Shown piece after piece: positions 39,081 to 48,604 of a stretch of DNA of 53,718 bases. This stretch comes from Microbacteriaceae bacterium (GTDB lineage Bacteria; Actinomycetota; Actinomycetes; Actinomycetales; Microbacteriaceae), in NCBI GenBank assembly GCA_024639935.1, contig JAHEFZ010000004.1, positions 1 through 53,718 of the forward strand, given 5' to 3'. Position 1 is the stretch's first letter, and each line of letters begins with the position of its first letter. Under the pieces are notes generated by a model. It saw nothing but the letters and a program-made list of their open reading frames with translations. It had not been told where the DNA came from and made no database searches. A program made the translations under genes and the position numbers.

Positions 39081-40382
39081 TCAGTCACCACGGAGAATTG
39101 CACGAATTCGGGCTAGTCGTTCCGCGAGTTCTTGCTCACGACCGTGCCCGCCCGGCGAGAAGTAGACAGGTGCATCTCCATCGCGATAGCGCTGCGCGGC
39201 AACGCCGCCAGCGATGTCATGGGGAAAAATATAGCCCTGCCCGTGACCGAGAGTCGCGGCACCGGGATAGTGTGCGTCACGAAGGTGTTTCGGGACGGGT
39301 TCGAACACGCCTGATCTGATGTCCCGAATAGCAGAATCGATGGCGCGAATCACGGAGTTCGATTTCGGAGCGAGTGCAAGATGAATAGTTGCTTCAGCGA
39401 GCGGGATTCGCCCTTCTGGCATTCCGATCAGTTGAACTGCTTCCGCTGCCGCGACCGCAATCGTCAGGCACGACGGATCCGCGACACCTATGTCCTCCGA
39501 CGCGAGAATTATCAATCGACGAGCGATAAATCGCGCGTCTTCACCAGCCTCGACCATGCGTGCCAGGTAGTGAATAGCGGAATCAGCGTCACTGCCTCGA
39601 ACCGATTTAATGAACGCACTGATGACGTCGTAGTGTTCGTCCCCGGCACGGTCGTATCGAAGTAGCGCTCTGTCACTCGTGGTGGCCACCGTGTTCGAGG
39701 TTATTATTCCGCCGACACCGACGACGTTCGCCGATGCTTCCAGTGTCGTGAGGGCACGTCGCGCGTCACCGCTCGAGAGTCGAACTATCGAGGCCAGCGC
39801 GTCGTCGTCAACCGTGACCGACTTGGCCAGACCTTCCGGCGCAACTACAGCGCGTTTAACGAGCGCGACGATATCGTCGTTGGCGAGTGAACGAAGGGTG
39901 AGGAGGAGGGATCGACTGAGAAGCGGCGTAATCACGCTGAACGAGGGGTTTTCCGTCGTCGCCGCAACCAGAGTGACCCAACCGTTCTCGACTCCAGGAA
40001 GAAGAGCATCTTGCTGAGCCTTAGTGAAACGGTGAATTTCGTCAAGAAATAGGAGCGTTGGCGAACCACCGTCGCTTATTCTCGACAATGTTGATTCCAT
40101 CACCTCGCGAACGTCCTTGACGCCAGCCGACACAGCGGAAAGCTCAACGAAATGCCTGCCCGACGATTGCGCGATGACCTGCGCAATCGTCGTTTTTCCC
40201 GTTCCCGGAGGACCCCACAGGATTACGGAAACCCCGGTCGCACCGCCGGTCTCTGCCAATTTGCGCAGCGGTGAATTCACGCCCAAAAGGTGTGATTGCC
40301 CTACAACTTCGTCGATGGATCGAGGGCGCATCCTCACGGCGAGTGGCGCTGTGGCACTGAAAAGCGTGTTTTCACCCGTCAC
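39081..40382 (-). CDS. rarA: Replication-associated recombination protein A (RarA/MgsA AAA ATPase)
   Basis: Clamp-loader-like ATPase acting at stalled forks. The protein has 433 residues. Walker A is GPPGTGKT (57-64), Walker B is LLFLDEIHRFTKAQQDALL (about 110-128), and TLVAATTENPSFSV is sensor 1. The C-terminal domain includes YPGAATLGHGQGYIFPHD, typical of the family. The start is GTG 40382. A -10-like TATCAT ends just six bases before it, so the message is probably leaderless and the GGAGAG in between would not act as a ribosome site. Confidence 0.95.
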   Translation of the reverse strand: MTGENTLFSATAPLAVRMRPRSIDEVVGQSHLLGVNSPLRKLAETGGATGVSVILWGPPGTGKTTIAQVIAQSSGRHFVELSAVSAGVKDVREVMESTLSRISDGGSPTLLFLDEIHRFTKAQQDALLPGVENGWVTLVAATTENPSFSVITPLLSRSLLLTLRSLANDDIVALVKRAVVAPEGLAKSVTVDDDALASIVRLSSGDARRALTTLEASANVVGVGGIITSNTVATTSDRALLRYDRAGDEHYDVISAFIKSVRGSDADSAIHYLARMVEAGEDARFIARRLIILASEDIGVADPSCLTIAVAAAEAVQLIGMPEGRIPLAEATIHLALAPKSNSVIRAIDSAIRDIRSGVFEPVPKHLRDAHYPGAATLGHGQGYIFPHDIAGGVAAQRYRDGDAPVYFSPGGHGREQELAERLARIRAILRGD

Positions 40383-40388
40383 CTCTCC

Positions 40389-40394
40389 ATGATA
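40389..40394 (-). promoter_or_regulatory. Candidate -10 box for rarA (TATCAT), leaderless position
   Basis: TATCAT on the minus strand differs from TATAAT at one base. Six bases (GGAGAG) separate it from the rarA GTG, so transcription would begin at or next to the start codon. No good -35 at 16-18 bases upstream. Confidence 0.55.
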
Positions 40395-40454
40395 GGCGTG
40401 TGATCTGTTCTATAACGGTTGAGAAACGGTGTATCCGTGAGGTCGATGCCTGTG

Positions 40455-40460
40455 TAATGT
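40455..40460 (+). promoter_or_regulatory. Candidate -10 box for the DUF349 gene (TAATGT), leaderless position
   Basis: TAATGT fits TAnnnT and is followed by TGACGA, exactly six bases, and then the GTG start at 40467. No Shine-Dalgarno is present upstream, which agrees with leaderless initiation. No convincing -35 was seen. Confidence 0.55.
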
Positions 40461-40466
40461 TGACGA

Positions 40467-41660
40467 GTGGCACAAAGCGAAACAACATTTGGTCGGGTCG
40501 ACTCCGACGGCACCGTGTGGGTGAAGGACGGCGACTGGCGCAGTGTCGGTCAGGTCGTCGATGTAACCGCGGAAGAAGCACTCGCGTTCTACGTCACTCG
40601 GTATATCGAATTGGCATCACAGGTAACCCTGCTCGAGCGTCGTTCAAAGGCCGGAGCCTCCGCGCGAGACCTGCAAGGCGCAATCGAAAAATTGGTCGTC
40701 TCGCTTACCGACGCGCACGCAGTCGGCGACCTCAACGCGCTGCGTTTAAGGGTTGGCGTGGTCGCGGAGTCGATTGTGGGCCTGAAAGAACAACAGGACG
40801 CGGAAAACAAAGAAGCGTCCGCACAGTCCCTTGAGCGCCGGACTGCCATCGTCGAACGTGTCGAAACGATTGCCGCGCAAATCACCGGGCAGATTCATTG
40901 GCGAAACGCGCAAAAGGAGATCGGCGAACTCTTCGAGGCGTGGAAGCAAGAGCAGAAACTTCCGCATCGCGTTCCCAAGAAGGTCGCCGATGAACTTTGG
41001 AACCGCTTCAAGACGGCTCGTCAGGTGTTCGACCGGGCACAGCGTGAATTCTTCCATTCCAAGCAATCGGCCGATAAGGAAGCAAAGAGCGTCAAAACTG
41101 AGTTATGCGAAAAAGCCGAAGCTCTAGCTCCGAAAGGGTCGGACGGAATTGGCCAGTACCGTGCGCTTCTCGAGGAATGGAAGAAGGCCCCCCGAGCTGC
41201 TCGCGCACTCGACAACAAGCTGTGGGACCGCTTCAAGGCCGCAGGAGATGTACTTTACAGCGCCGGGTCCGCTGAATGGGCGGCGAACAGCGAGGCGAAG
41301 AATGCCCTCCTCCTCGAGTTTCAACGTCTCCTTACTGAGAAGGATCCCGACACGGCAAAGCGCGGGTTTCGAGAGCTTCGAATGAAGTGGGATCTCCTCG
41401 GAAATGTCGCCAAGGTCGACGAACGAAAAATCAATGACGGCTTTCGAGCAATCGAACGACACGTTCGAGCTCTCGAGACGGATCACCTCGAACGAACGAA
41501 CCCGGCAAAGGTTGCTCTCCGTGAAGGATTCGCCGCACAAGTGGAAGCGTCAATTTTGCAACTCGAAACCGAAGCAGCTGGTCTCACCGACGCGGAGGCT
41601 AAGGCTCGAATTCAGTCCGAGATTGCGTCGAAGAAGGAATGGCTTGCCGCTATCGGTTAG
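40467..41660 (+). CDS. DUF349 domain-containing protein
   Basis: The 397-residue protein is almost entirely helical and charged, with two to three DUF349 repeats: HWRNAQKEIGELFEAWKQ, then QYRALLEEWKKAPRAARALDNKLWDRFKAAGD, then GFRELRMKWDLLG. An N-terminal part (about 1-60) begins FGRVDSDGTVWVKDG. Such proteins are universal in Actinobacteria next to rel; their role is not established. No signal peptide or catalytic motif is seen. It is the only rightward protein gene here, diverging from rarA and converging on rel with overlapping stop codons. The start is GTG 40467. Confidence 0.93.
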   Translation: MAQSETTFGRVDSDGTVWVKDGDWRSVGQVVDVTAEEALAFYVTRYIELASQVTLLERRSKAGASARDLQGAIEKLVVSLTDAHAVGDLNALRLRVGVVAESIVGLKEQQDAENKEASAQSLERRTAIVERVETIAAQITGQIHWRNAQKEIGELFEAWKQEQKLPHRVPKKVADELWNRFKTARQVFDRAQREFFHSKQSADKEAKSVKTELCEKAEALAPKGSDGIGQYRALLEEWKKAPRAARALDNKLWDRFKAAGDVLYSAGSAEWAANSEAKNALLLEFQRLLTEKDPDTAKRGFRELRMKWDLLGNVAKVDERKINDGFRAIERHVRALETDHLERTNPAKVALREGFAAQVEASILQLETEAAGLTDAEAKARIQSEIASKKEWLAAIG

Positions 41661-43909
41661 CCCGCGTTAACTCGATAGACGTCGTAGACGGCGTCGATTC
41701 GCCTCACCGCGGACAACACTCGGTCGAGATGGGTAGTGTCCGACATCTCAAAGACGAATCGTGAGGTCGCGAGACGTTGGGAATCTGTTTGGACGGTCGC
41801 AGTGAGAATGTTCACGTGGTGTTCGGAGAGAACGCGTGTGATGTCCGACAAGAGGCCTCCCCGATCGAGAGCTTCGACCTGGATGTGGACCCGAAACACT
41901 GTCGATGTCGAACCTGCCCATTCAACCTCGATCATCCGTTCACGTTCATCGTTGAAGCCCTTGACGTTGGGGCAATCTTCGCGATGGACACTCACACCGT
42001 TACCGCGAGTGATAAACCCAACGATCCCGTCACCCGGAACGGGCGTGCAACACTTTGCCAGTTTGACGAGAATATCGGCCGCTCCACGGACAAGGACCCC
42101 CGAGTCGTTCTCTCGAGTGACCGTCGGTTTGCGAGTCGGAACGACGAAAACGGTGTCGTCGTCCTGCTCGGCATCGTTGACGAAAACCATAATTTTTTCC
42201 AGCACTGATTGCGTCGATACGAGCCCCTCTCCAAGCGCGGCGTAGAGACTGTCGACGCTGTCGTACTTGAGTCCACTGGCGACTGATGCGAGATTCTGGG
42301 CGGACAAAACTCGCGAAAGCGACAGATTCTTTTTGCGAACAACCTTTGCCAGAGCCTCACGTCCACTCTCAATTGCGTCGTCGCGGCGTTCCTTTGTAAA
42401 CCAATTTCGAATCTTTGACCGCGCTCGCTGGCTCGTTGCAAAATTCAACCAGTCCTGGCTTGGTCCCGCTTCGGGGTTCTTTGATGTCAACACCTCGACG
42501 GTGTCGCCCGAACCCAGTTTCGTGTCGAGCGGAACGAGTCGCCCGTTGACCTTGGCGCCCATCACGCGGTGCCCAATCTCTGTGTGGACCGCGTAGCCGA
42601 AGTCGACAGGTGTTGCACCGACCGACAGCCCAATCACCTTGCCTTTTGGTGTGAAAACATAGACCTCCTTGGCTCCGATTTCATAGCGAAGCGTGTCGAG
42701 AAACTCGGAGGGATCCTCTGTCTCTCCCTCCCAGTCGGTGATATGTGCGAGCCACGCCATATTTTCGTCGGGCAATATTTCATCGCTCGATTTTCCGCCC
42801 AATGCTTGGCGTTCTTTGTATTTCCAGTGTGCGGCGACGCCGTATTCCGCGCGTTTATGCATATCCACCGTACGGATCTGGATCTCGACGGCTTTCCCTT
42901 CCGGACCGAACACGGTCGTGTGCAGTGATTGATACAGATTGAATTTGGGCGTCGCGATGTAATCCTTGAACCGACCGGGGATCGGGTTCCACCTCGCGTG
43001 AACCGCCCCGAGCGCCGCATAACAGTCACGAATCGATGACGCAACAATTCGAATTCCCGTGAGGTCGTAAATTTCTTGAAAATCGCGAGACTGTCTAATC
43101 ATCTTCTGGTAAATGGAATAGTGCTGCTTTTGGCGGCCAACCACCTGAGCTTTAACGCGCGCCGTCTTGAGATCACCCACAATCTGGTCAATAATTTCAT
43201 TGACGAAACGATCGCTTTCCGGAGTTCGCTCCTTGACAAGAGAATCAATCTCGACGTAGAGCTTGGGGTGTAGAACCGCGAAGGAAAGATCTTCCAACTC
43301 CCACTTGATTGTTTGAATTCCGAGTCGATGCGCGAGCGGCGCGTAAATCTCTAGTGTTTCTCGGGCCTTTCGCTCGGCAGACTCTGACTCGACGAAACCC
43401 CACGTGCGCGCGTTGTGCAAACGATCTGCCAACTTGATCAAAATGACGCGAATGTCTTTGGACATTGCGACAACCATCTTGCGGACGGTTTCGGCCTGCG
43501 CATCTTCGCCGAGTTTCAGTTTGTCGAGTTTCGTGACACCATCAACGAGAAGCCCGATTTCCGCTCCGAAATCGCGCGTAACAGCCTCGAGCGTGTAGTC
43601 AGTGTCTTCGACTGTGTCGTGCAGCAGTGCGGCGGCAATCGTCTTTGCTCCAATTCCCAGCTCGACGAGAATTTCCGCAACGGCAAGTGGGTGGGTAATG
43701 TACGGTTCCCCTGACTTGCGTAGTTGGCCTTCGTGAGCCACTTTTGCCACCTGGTATGCACGTTCAACAATCGCGACGTCCGCGCGCGGGTTTGTCTGGC
43801 GCAAGGCCCGAAGAATGCGCTCGAGGGCTCCCCCGGTCTCCGAGCGCGAGAACAAGCGCGGAAGAAGCGCGCGGCGCTGGGCCGAACCGTTGGAACTCAA
43901 CTCGGACAT
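41657..43909 (-). CDS. rel: Bifunctional (p)ppGpp synthetase/hydrolase Rel
   Basis: Makes and breaks (p)ppGpp in the stringent response. Length 750. The HD hydrolase has H59, H73 and the HD pair at 97-98 (LLHDTVEDTDY). The synthetase domain has RFKDYIATPKFNLYQSLHTT; the RFKD form fits bifunctional Rel enzymes rather than RelA. TGS (VFTPKGKVIGLSVGATPVDF) and ACT (VHIQVEALDRGGLLSDITRVL) domains complete it, with a zinc-finger-like CCTPVPGDGIVGFITRG and HREDCPN in between. RBS AGGAGG is strong. It follows secF by 33 bases. Confidence 0.97.
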   Translation of the reverse strand: MSELSSNGSAQRRALLPRLFSRSETGGALERILRALRQTNPRADVAIVERAYQVAKVAHEGQLRKSGEPYITHPLAVAEILVELGIGAKTIAAALLHDTVEDTDYTLEAVTRDFGAEIGLLVDGVTKLDKLKLGEDAQAETVRKMVVAMSKDIRVILIKLADRLHNARTWGFVESESAERKARETLEIYAPLAHRLGIQTIKWELEDLSFAVLHPKLYVEIDSLVKERTPESDRFVNEIIDQIVGDLKTARVKAQVVGRQKQHYSIYQKMIRQSRDFQEIYDLTGIRIVASSIRDCYAALGAVHARWNPIPGRFKDYIATPKFNLYQSLHTTVFGPEGKAVEIQIRTVDMHKRAEYGVAAHWKYKERQALGGKSSDEILPDENMAWLAHITDWEGETEDPSEFLDTLRYEIGAKEVYVFTPKGKVIGLSVGATPVDFGYAVHTEIGHRVMGAKVNGRLVPLDTKLGSGDTVEVLTSKNPEAGPSQDWLNFATSQRARSKIRNWFTKERRDDAIESGREALAKVVRKKNLSLSRVLSAQNLASVASGLKYDSVDSLYAALGEGLVSTQSVLEKIMVFVNDAEQDDDTVFVVPTRKPTVTRENDSGVLVRGAADILVKLAKCCTPVPGDGIVGFITRGNGVSVHREDCPNVKGFNDERERMIEVEWAGSTSTVFRVHIQVEALDRGGLLSDITRVLSEHHVNILTATVQTDSQRLATSRFVFEMSDTTHLDRVLSAVRRIDAVYDVYRVNAG

Positions 43910-43942
43910 CGCGCCTCCTGAATTCAGTTTAGGCGCCAGTCG

Positions 43943-44944
43943 CTAGCGGACTGCCCCTGAGGCGTTGCGGACGATTTCTATTCGGGCTTTCCGCCCTTGT
44001 TTCACGGATTCCGCCTCGCCTTCGCGAAGTTGAGCGTACAACGGTGCGGCAATAAACATTGTCGAATATGCGCCGCAGAGAATTCCAACGAACAAGCTCA
44101 GGGCGATATCCCTCAAGGTGCCGGCGCCTAAGAGAATCGACCCAATGAAAAGGATCGACGACACTGGCAAAGCGGCAACGACACTCGTGTTGATGGAACG
44201 AACTAGCGTCTGGTTCACCGCGAGGTTGACGGATTCCGCGAACGTACGCTTTGACTCGTCATAGGCAACCGACGTGTTCTCTCGGATTTTGTCGAACACG
44301 ACAACGGTGTCGTACAACGAGTATCCGAGAATTGTGAGAAGACCAATCACGGCCGCGGGCGTGACCTCGAGTCCCAAAGCGCCGTAAACCGCGGCGGTAA
44401 TGACGAGGTCATGCAGGACGGCTACCATGGCAGCGACGGACATCTTCCAGGTTCGGAAATACAGCGCCATGACAATGCTCACGAGCACTAGGAAAATTCC
44501 CAACGCTCGAAGCGCTTGACTCGTGATGTCAGAGCCCCACGATGCACCGATGAACGAGGAAGTCACTTCGTCAACGGGTACCGAGTATGCATCGGCGAGC
44601 GAAACGCGAAGTGCGTCAGTCTCTTCCGCAGTCAATTGATCGGTTTGGACTCGAACAGATTGTCCACCCACAACCGAAATCTTCGGCGCCGCAGCAGCAC
44701 CCACCGCTGACGTGACTGTCTGCTCCGCGATCGAAGTGTCAATTGACGCCGGATTCGAAACCTGAAATTCGGATCCACCGCGAAATTCAATTCCAAACGC
44801 GAAACCGCCGCGCAACACGGTGACAACGACCGCTACAAGGATGATCGCCAACGACATGAGGTACCAAACGACCCGACGTCCGATGAAGTTGAGGCTCGTT
44901 TCTCCCGTGTATAAGCGGTTTCCGAACTGGGTGATCGAACTCAC
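43943..44944 (-). CDS. secF: Protein-export membrane protein SecF
   Basis: Works with SecD to drive late steps of Sec translocation using the proton motive force. Length 333. Six membrane segments are expected: the first near 28-47, a periplasmic domain with FGIEFRGGSEFQVS, then a cluster of five from about 145 (LGIFLVLVSIVMALYF). GYSLYDTVVVFDKIRENT, RSINTSVVAALPVSSILFIG and GAYSTMFIAAPL are family signatures. It overlaps secD by four bases. Confidence 0.95.
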   Translation of the reverse strand: MSSITQFGNRLYTGETSLNFIGRRVVWYLMSLAIILVAVVVTVLRGGFAFGIEFRGGSEFQVSNPASIDTSIAEQTVTSAVGAAAAPKISVVGGQSVRVQTDQLTAEETDALRVSLADAYSVPVDEVTSSFIGASWGSDITSQALRALGIFLVLVSIVMALYFRTWKMSVAAMVAVLHDLVITAAVYGALGLEVTPAAVIGLLTILGYSLYDTVVVFDKIRENTSVAYDESKRTFAESVNLAVNQTLVRSINTSVVAALPVSSILFIGSILLGAGTLRDIALSLFVGILCGAYSTMFIAAPLYAQLREGEAESVKQGRKARIEIVRNASGAVR

Positions 44945-46668
44945 TTGTCACCTCCGTTGCTTGCAGCATTTCGTTCCGCAATCGAGCGGCGCTTGAGCGC
45001 TTCCTTGGACACGCGTGAGCGTTTTCCGGACGGCACCGCTTCAGCGACTCTGAATTCACCGCGCCCTCGGTAGACAGCCCCCAATGCACTGCCATCCAGC
45101 CCGCTCCAGCTGTGGCCCGACGAAAAGAAGCGAGTTCTCGCGAGTAATTGCAGGAGTGGGTGGGTGAATAACATCACGATGACAAGGTCGACCACTGTCG
45201 TGACTCCGAGAGTGAACGCGAAACCACGAACGTTTCCGACCGCGAGGGCGAAAAGAACTATAGCGGCCAGAAGGTTCACCGCTCCAGAGACGATGATCGT
45301 CCGGGATGCGCGTTTCCATCCCGATTCGACGGCGGACACCAGTGTGCGCCCTTCACGAAGTTCGTCTCGAACCCGCTCGAAATAGACGATAAACGAGTCA
45401 GCCGTGATTCCGATGGCAACAATCAACCCGGCGACACCCGCGAGCGACAATCTGTAGCCGTTTGCTTGAGACAAATAGGTGATCACCACGTAGGTCAACG
45501 CACCTGCGGTTGCCAGCGAGCTAATAGTTACGATTGCGAGTGCGCGGTATTGGAACAGAGCATAAATCACAACAAGGAGCAGCCCGATGGCTCCCGCAAT
45601 CAATCCGCTCTCCAGCTGAGCGACTCCGAGAGTCGGCGTGACGGTGTCGCTGGACTGAACCTCGAACCCTATGGGCAAGGCACCGAACTTCAATTGGTCG
45701 GCCAGAGCTTTCGACGAAATTTCGGTAAACGACCCCGAGATGACAGGCTTTCCGTCAGGAATCACCGCGAGAGTTCGCGGAGCAGAGATGACCTTTCCGT
45801 CGAGCACGATAGCGAACTGGTTTTGGGCCCCCACAAGAGTCGTGAGTCGTGCTGTGACATCTGCGAATGCCGCAGTTCCCGCGGTGGTGAAGGTTAGATA
45901 CACACCCCATTCGTTCGTCTGTACCCCGTTTGCGCCTGGAATATAGTTTGCCGACGCGTTCGAAACCATGGTGCCATCGACCTCGACTGGTCCAAGGATG
46001 TACTTAGCGGACTGATCGTCCGCACACACGGTCAGAGGCTTTGTGGGGTCGGCCGTATTTGCACCGGACGAATCGAGCACATCACAGGGAGTCGTCAAGT
46101 AGTCCTGATAAATCTGGGGGGTTACCCAGTTCAGGTCGCTGAAACTCGTTGGCTCGCCAGACGGTTCGGCCCACGTCGCAGGGGTGGAAGGAGTGCCCAA
46201 CGCAGTCAGGTCAGCATTCGGGTCCTGCGCCAACGCATCGGCAACACTCGCCGATACTTGGCTCACAGTCTCGGTCAAGTCTGTGACCAGTACCGGTCGG
46301 AACTCGAGCTTTGCGGAAGACCGAATCCGATCCAACGTTGCCTGGTCGGGAGTTCCTGGAATTGACACGACAATGTTCGTGCCGCCCTGGGTTGTTACTT
46401 CCGCTTCGCTTACTCCCGTGGCATCGACTCGCTGTCGAATAATTCCAACCGCTTGGGCGAGCTCTTCTTCGGTGACCGTTGCGCCGACCGCGATTTGAGG
46501 ATTCAAGATGATTTGAGTTCCACCCTCGAGATCCAGCGCCAATTTGGGAGTCCAGCCAGCCTTGTCCACAAAAACTCCGGACGCGATCAGCGCGCCGAAC
46601 GCCGCGAAAATGACAGCAAGCCACACCAGCGCACGACGCGCTCGCGATGAAGTACTTGTTGTCGCCAC
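44941..46668 (-). CDS. secD: Protein-export membrane protein SecD
   Basis: Partner of SecF. Length 575. A first membrane segment (about 12-32) is followed by LALDLEGGTQIILNP, a large extracytoplasmic domain with an Asp/Thr/Pro-rich insertion (about 160-260), and five membrane segments from about 350. VIPDGKPVISGSFTE and AIGITADSFIVYFERVRDELREG are typical signatures; the aspartate in the latter is linked to proton use. The C-terminal tail is basic (KRSRVSKEALKRRS). The gene lies 14 bases after yajC. Confidence 0.95.
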   Translation of the reverse strand: MATTSTSSRARRALVWLAVIFAAFGALIASGVFVDKAGWTPKLALDLEGGTQIILNPQIAVGATVTEEELAQAVGIIRQRVDATGVSEAEVTTQGGTNIVVSIPGTPDQATLDRIRSSAKLEFRPVLVTDLTETVSQVSASVADALAQDPNADLTALGTPSTPATWAEPSGEPTSFSDLNWVTPQIYQDYLTTPCDVLDSSGANTADPTKPLTVCADDQSAKYILGPVEVDGTMVSNASANYIPGANGVQTNEWGVYLTFTTAGTAAFADVTARLTTLVGAQNQFAIVLDGKVISAPRTLAVIPDGKPVISGSFTEISSKALADQLKFGALPIGFEVQSSDTVTPTLGVAQLESGLIAGAIGLLLVVIYALFQYRALAIVTISSLATAGALTYVVITYLSQANGYRLSLAGVAGLIVAIGITADSFIVYFERVRDELREGRTLVSAVESGWKRASRTIIVSGAVNLLAAIVLFALAVGNVRGFAFTLGVTTVVDLVIVMLFTHPLLQLLARTRFFSSGHSWSGLDGSALGAVYRGRGEFRVAEAVPSGKRSRVSKEALKRRSIAERNAASNGGDK

Positions 46669-46682
46669 GTGCTGTCGCCGAG

Positions 46683-47009
46683 TTACTTGGTTGCGGGCTT
46701 CGCGGAGGCGGTCTTCGACGCGGCCGCCTTTGCGGCGGCAACAGGGGTGGTCTTTTCAACCACACTCGTCACGGCCTGGCGGTGAATGCGAAGTTTCGTA
46801 CCCGGCGTTGTCTCGAGCAAAATTTCATTGTTCTCTTCATCAATTGACACGACGGTTCCAAAAATTCCCGACGTCGTCATGACATTCGCGCCTTTAACCA
46901 CTTTGGCGACGAGCGCTTCTCGGTCCGCCTTTTGCTTCCGAGAATTGCGGATCATAAAAATAACCATGAGCGCCAATACTGCGACCATCATGAGGGTAGT
47001 CAAATCCAT
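46683..47009 (-). CDS. yajC: Preprotein translocase subunit YajC
   Basis: Small Sec accessory protein. Length 108. One membrane segment is near the N-terminus (LMMVAVLALMVIFMI, about 6-20). The conserved soluble part VKGANVMTTSGIFGTVVSID follows, and then an Ala/Lys-rich tail (AAAKAAASKTASAKPATK). It leads secD and secF. AAAGGA upstream is 12 bases from the ATG, a little far. Confidence 0.93.
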   Translation of the reverse strand: MDLTTLMMVAVLALMVIFMIRNSRKQKADREALVAKVVKGANVMTTSGIFGTVVSIDEENNEILLETTPGTKLRIHRQAVTSVVEKTTPVAAAKAAASKTASAKPATK

Positions 47010-47036
47010 GGGCAGTGACCGTCCTTTCGGGACTCC

Positions 47037-47053
47037 GGGAACACAACGTTCCC
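47037..47053 (-). repeat. Inverted repeat between ruvB and yajC
   Basis: GGGAAC (47037-47042) and GTTCCC (47048-47053) form a perfect six-base stem with a five-base loop in the 45-base gap. On the minus strand it is followed by GGAGTCCC rather than a T-run, so it is not a convincing terminator. It may only slow polymerase or protect the transcript end. Confidence 0.35.
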
Positions 47054-47054
47054 A

Positions 47055-48035
47055 TCATAGACCGCTCGGCTGCTTCTTCCCGAGCAATGCCCACGCCGCC
47101 GGTGTCGCAACCCGACCGCGTGGAGTGCGCGCAATGAGGCCGACACGAACCAGGTACGGTTCGACCACCGATTCAAGCGTGTCTCGCTCTTCTCCGACAG
47201 CCGATGCCAGCGTTGTGATTCCCGCTGGACCTCCGCCGAAAGTGTCAATCAGCGTGGTCAACACGGCACGGTCGAGTCGATCCAATCCGTGGTCATCAAT
47301 ATCAAACACCGTGAGCGCAGCATTCACCGCGTCACGCGACCCTGCGGAACCGTGCACGACGAGATAGTCGCGGACACGCCGCAGAAGACGATTCGCGATC
47401 CGCGGTGTCCCCCGTGAGCGCCGGGCAAGTTCGTTGACAGCATGGGAGTCCAGTTCAATTCCCACGAGGCGCGCACTTCGACGAATCACGAATTCAATTT
47501 CGCCCGCCTCGTAGTACTCCAGGTGTGCCGTGTATCCGAACCGGTCCCTCAGAGGTGCCGGCAAAAGACCCGACCGAGTAGTGGCGCCGACCAGCGTGAA
47601 CGGAGCGAGTTGTAACGGGACGGTGGTCGCACCCGGACCCTTCCCCACCATGATGTCGATTCGAAAATCCTCCATAGCGATGTACAACATCTCTTCGACG
47701 CCTCGCGGCAGTCGATGGATCTCGTCAATGAACAATGTTTCACCCTCCGTCAACGATGACAACACCGCGGCCAAATCTCCGGTGTGCGTAATCGTTGGAC
47801 CGCTTGACATACGAAGCGGCGAGCCCGATTCTCGGGCGACGATGACCGCCAGCGTGGTCTTTCCCAAACCCGGTGGACCCGCCAACAAAACGTGGTCCGG
47901 AGTACGGTTCTCGATTCTTGCTGCCGATAACATGACAGACAACTGCTCTCGGACCTTCTCTTGTCCGATGAATTCATCGAGTGAACTTGGTCTGAGCGTG
48001 CCTTCGAATGCGTCGTCAGAATCGATGTCCGTCAC
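47055..48035 (-). CDS. ruvB: Holliday junction branch migration helicase RuvB
   Basis: Hexameric AAA+ motor that moves Holliday junctions. The GTG at 48035 overlaps the ruvA stop (GTGA) and gives 326 residues starting near [27 protein letters not shown], Walker [10 protein letters not shown] (53-61), [18 protein letters not shown] and [19 protein letters not shown] are canonical, and the C-terminal winged helix ends [13 protein letters not shown]. The longer frame to 48146 lies inside ruvA and is not real. Confidence 0.96.
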   Translation of the reverse strand: MTDIDSDDAFEGTLRPSSLDEFIGQEKVREQLSVMLSAARIENRTPDHVLLAGPPGLGKTTLAVIVARESGSPLRMSSGPTITHTGDLAAVLSSLTEGETLFIDEIHRLPRGVEEMLYIAMEDFRIDIMVGKGPGATTVPLQLAPFTLVGATTRSGLLPAPLRDRFGYTAHLEYYEAGEIEFVIRRSARLVGIELDSHAVNELARRSRGTPRIANRLLRRVRDYLVVHGSAGSRDAVNAALTVFDIDDHGLDRLDRAVLTTLIDTFGGGPAGITTLASAVGEERDTLESVVEPYLVRVGLIARTPRGRVATPAAWALLGKKQPSGL

Positions 48036-48595
48036 GAAATACCGCCGAGTGAACGCAATGCAATCTTCAGACGTTCGGGAAGGCTCGTGGTCGGAGATTC
48101 TCGCACAACGTCCCGAGCGACCTCCATGGCAACAGCCTGGGCCCACCCCAGCCCGGTCAACGCATCGGCGAGGTTCGTGACATCAGAGTTTGCCGTATGG
48201 GGCATTTTGCCCGTGAGCGAGACGATGATCAAGGAGGCCGTCTTCTGTCCGACGCCCGGAACCACTCGGAACCGCGCGTCATCTCCTGCATCGACCGCGT
48301 CCGCAATCTCGGTTGCCGACAGGGTCGATAAAATCGCGAGGGCGGTTCGCGGGCCGACACCGGACACGCCGCGCAAGATGGCGAACAGCTGCTTTTCCTC
48401 GGCCGTAGAAAAACCGAACAATAACCATTCATCCTCGCGCGGTATGAGGACCGTGTGAAGAAACGTTTCCATACCGACCCGGAGATTGGCTGCGACGTCT
48501 CGAGGCACGGCAACGTGAAGCCCAATCCCGTTCGTCTCGATGATGACGTCGCCCACGCCGGTCGACGCCACGATTCCCCGCACGGTCGCTAGCAT
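48032..48595 (-). CDS. ruvA: Holliday junction DNA-binding protein RuvA
   Basis: Tetramer that holds the open four-way junction. Length 187. The N-terminal OB fold ([22 protein letters not shown]) is followed by two helix-hairpin-helix motifs ([16 protein letters not shown] and [14 protein letters not shown]) and a C-terminal domain that contacts RuvB ([18 protein letters not shown]). It lies nine bases after ruvC. Confidence 0.95.
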   Translation of the reverse strand: MLATVRGIVASTGVGDVIIETNGIGLHVAVPRDVAANLRVGMETFLHTVLIPREDEWLLFGFSTAEEKQLFAILRGVSGVGPRTALAILSTLSATEIADAVDAGDDARFRVVPGVGQKTASLIIVSLTGKMPHTANSDVTNLADALTGLGWAQAVAMEVARDVVRESPTTSLPERLKIALRSLGGIS

Positions 48596-48604
48596 GATGT
48601 CAGC

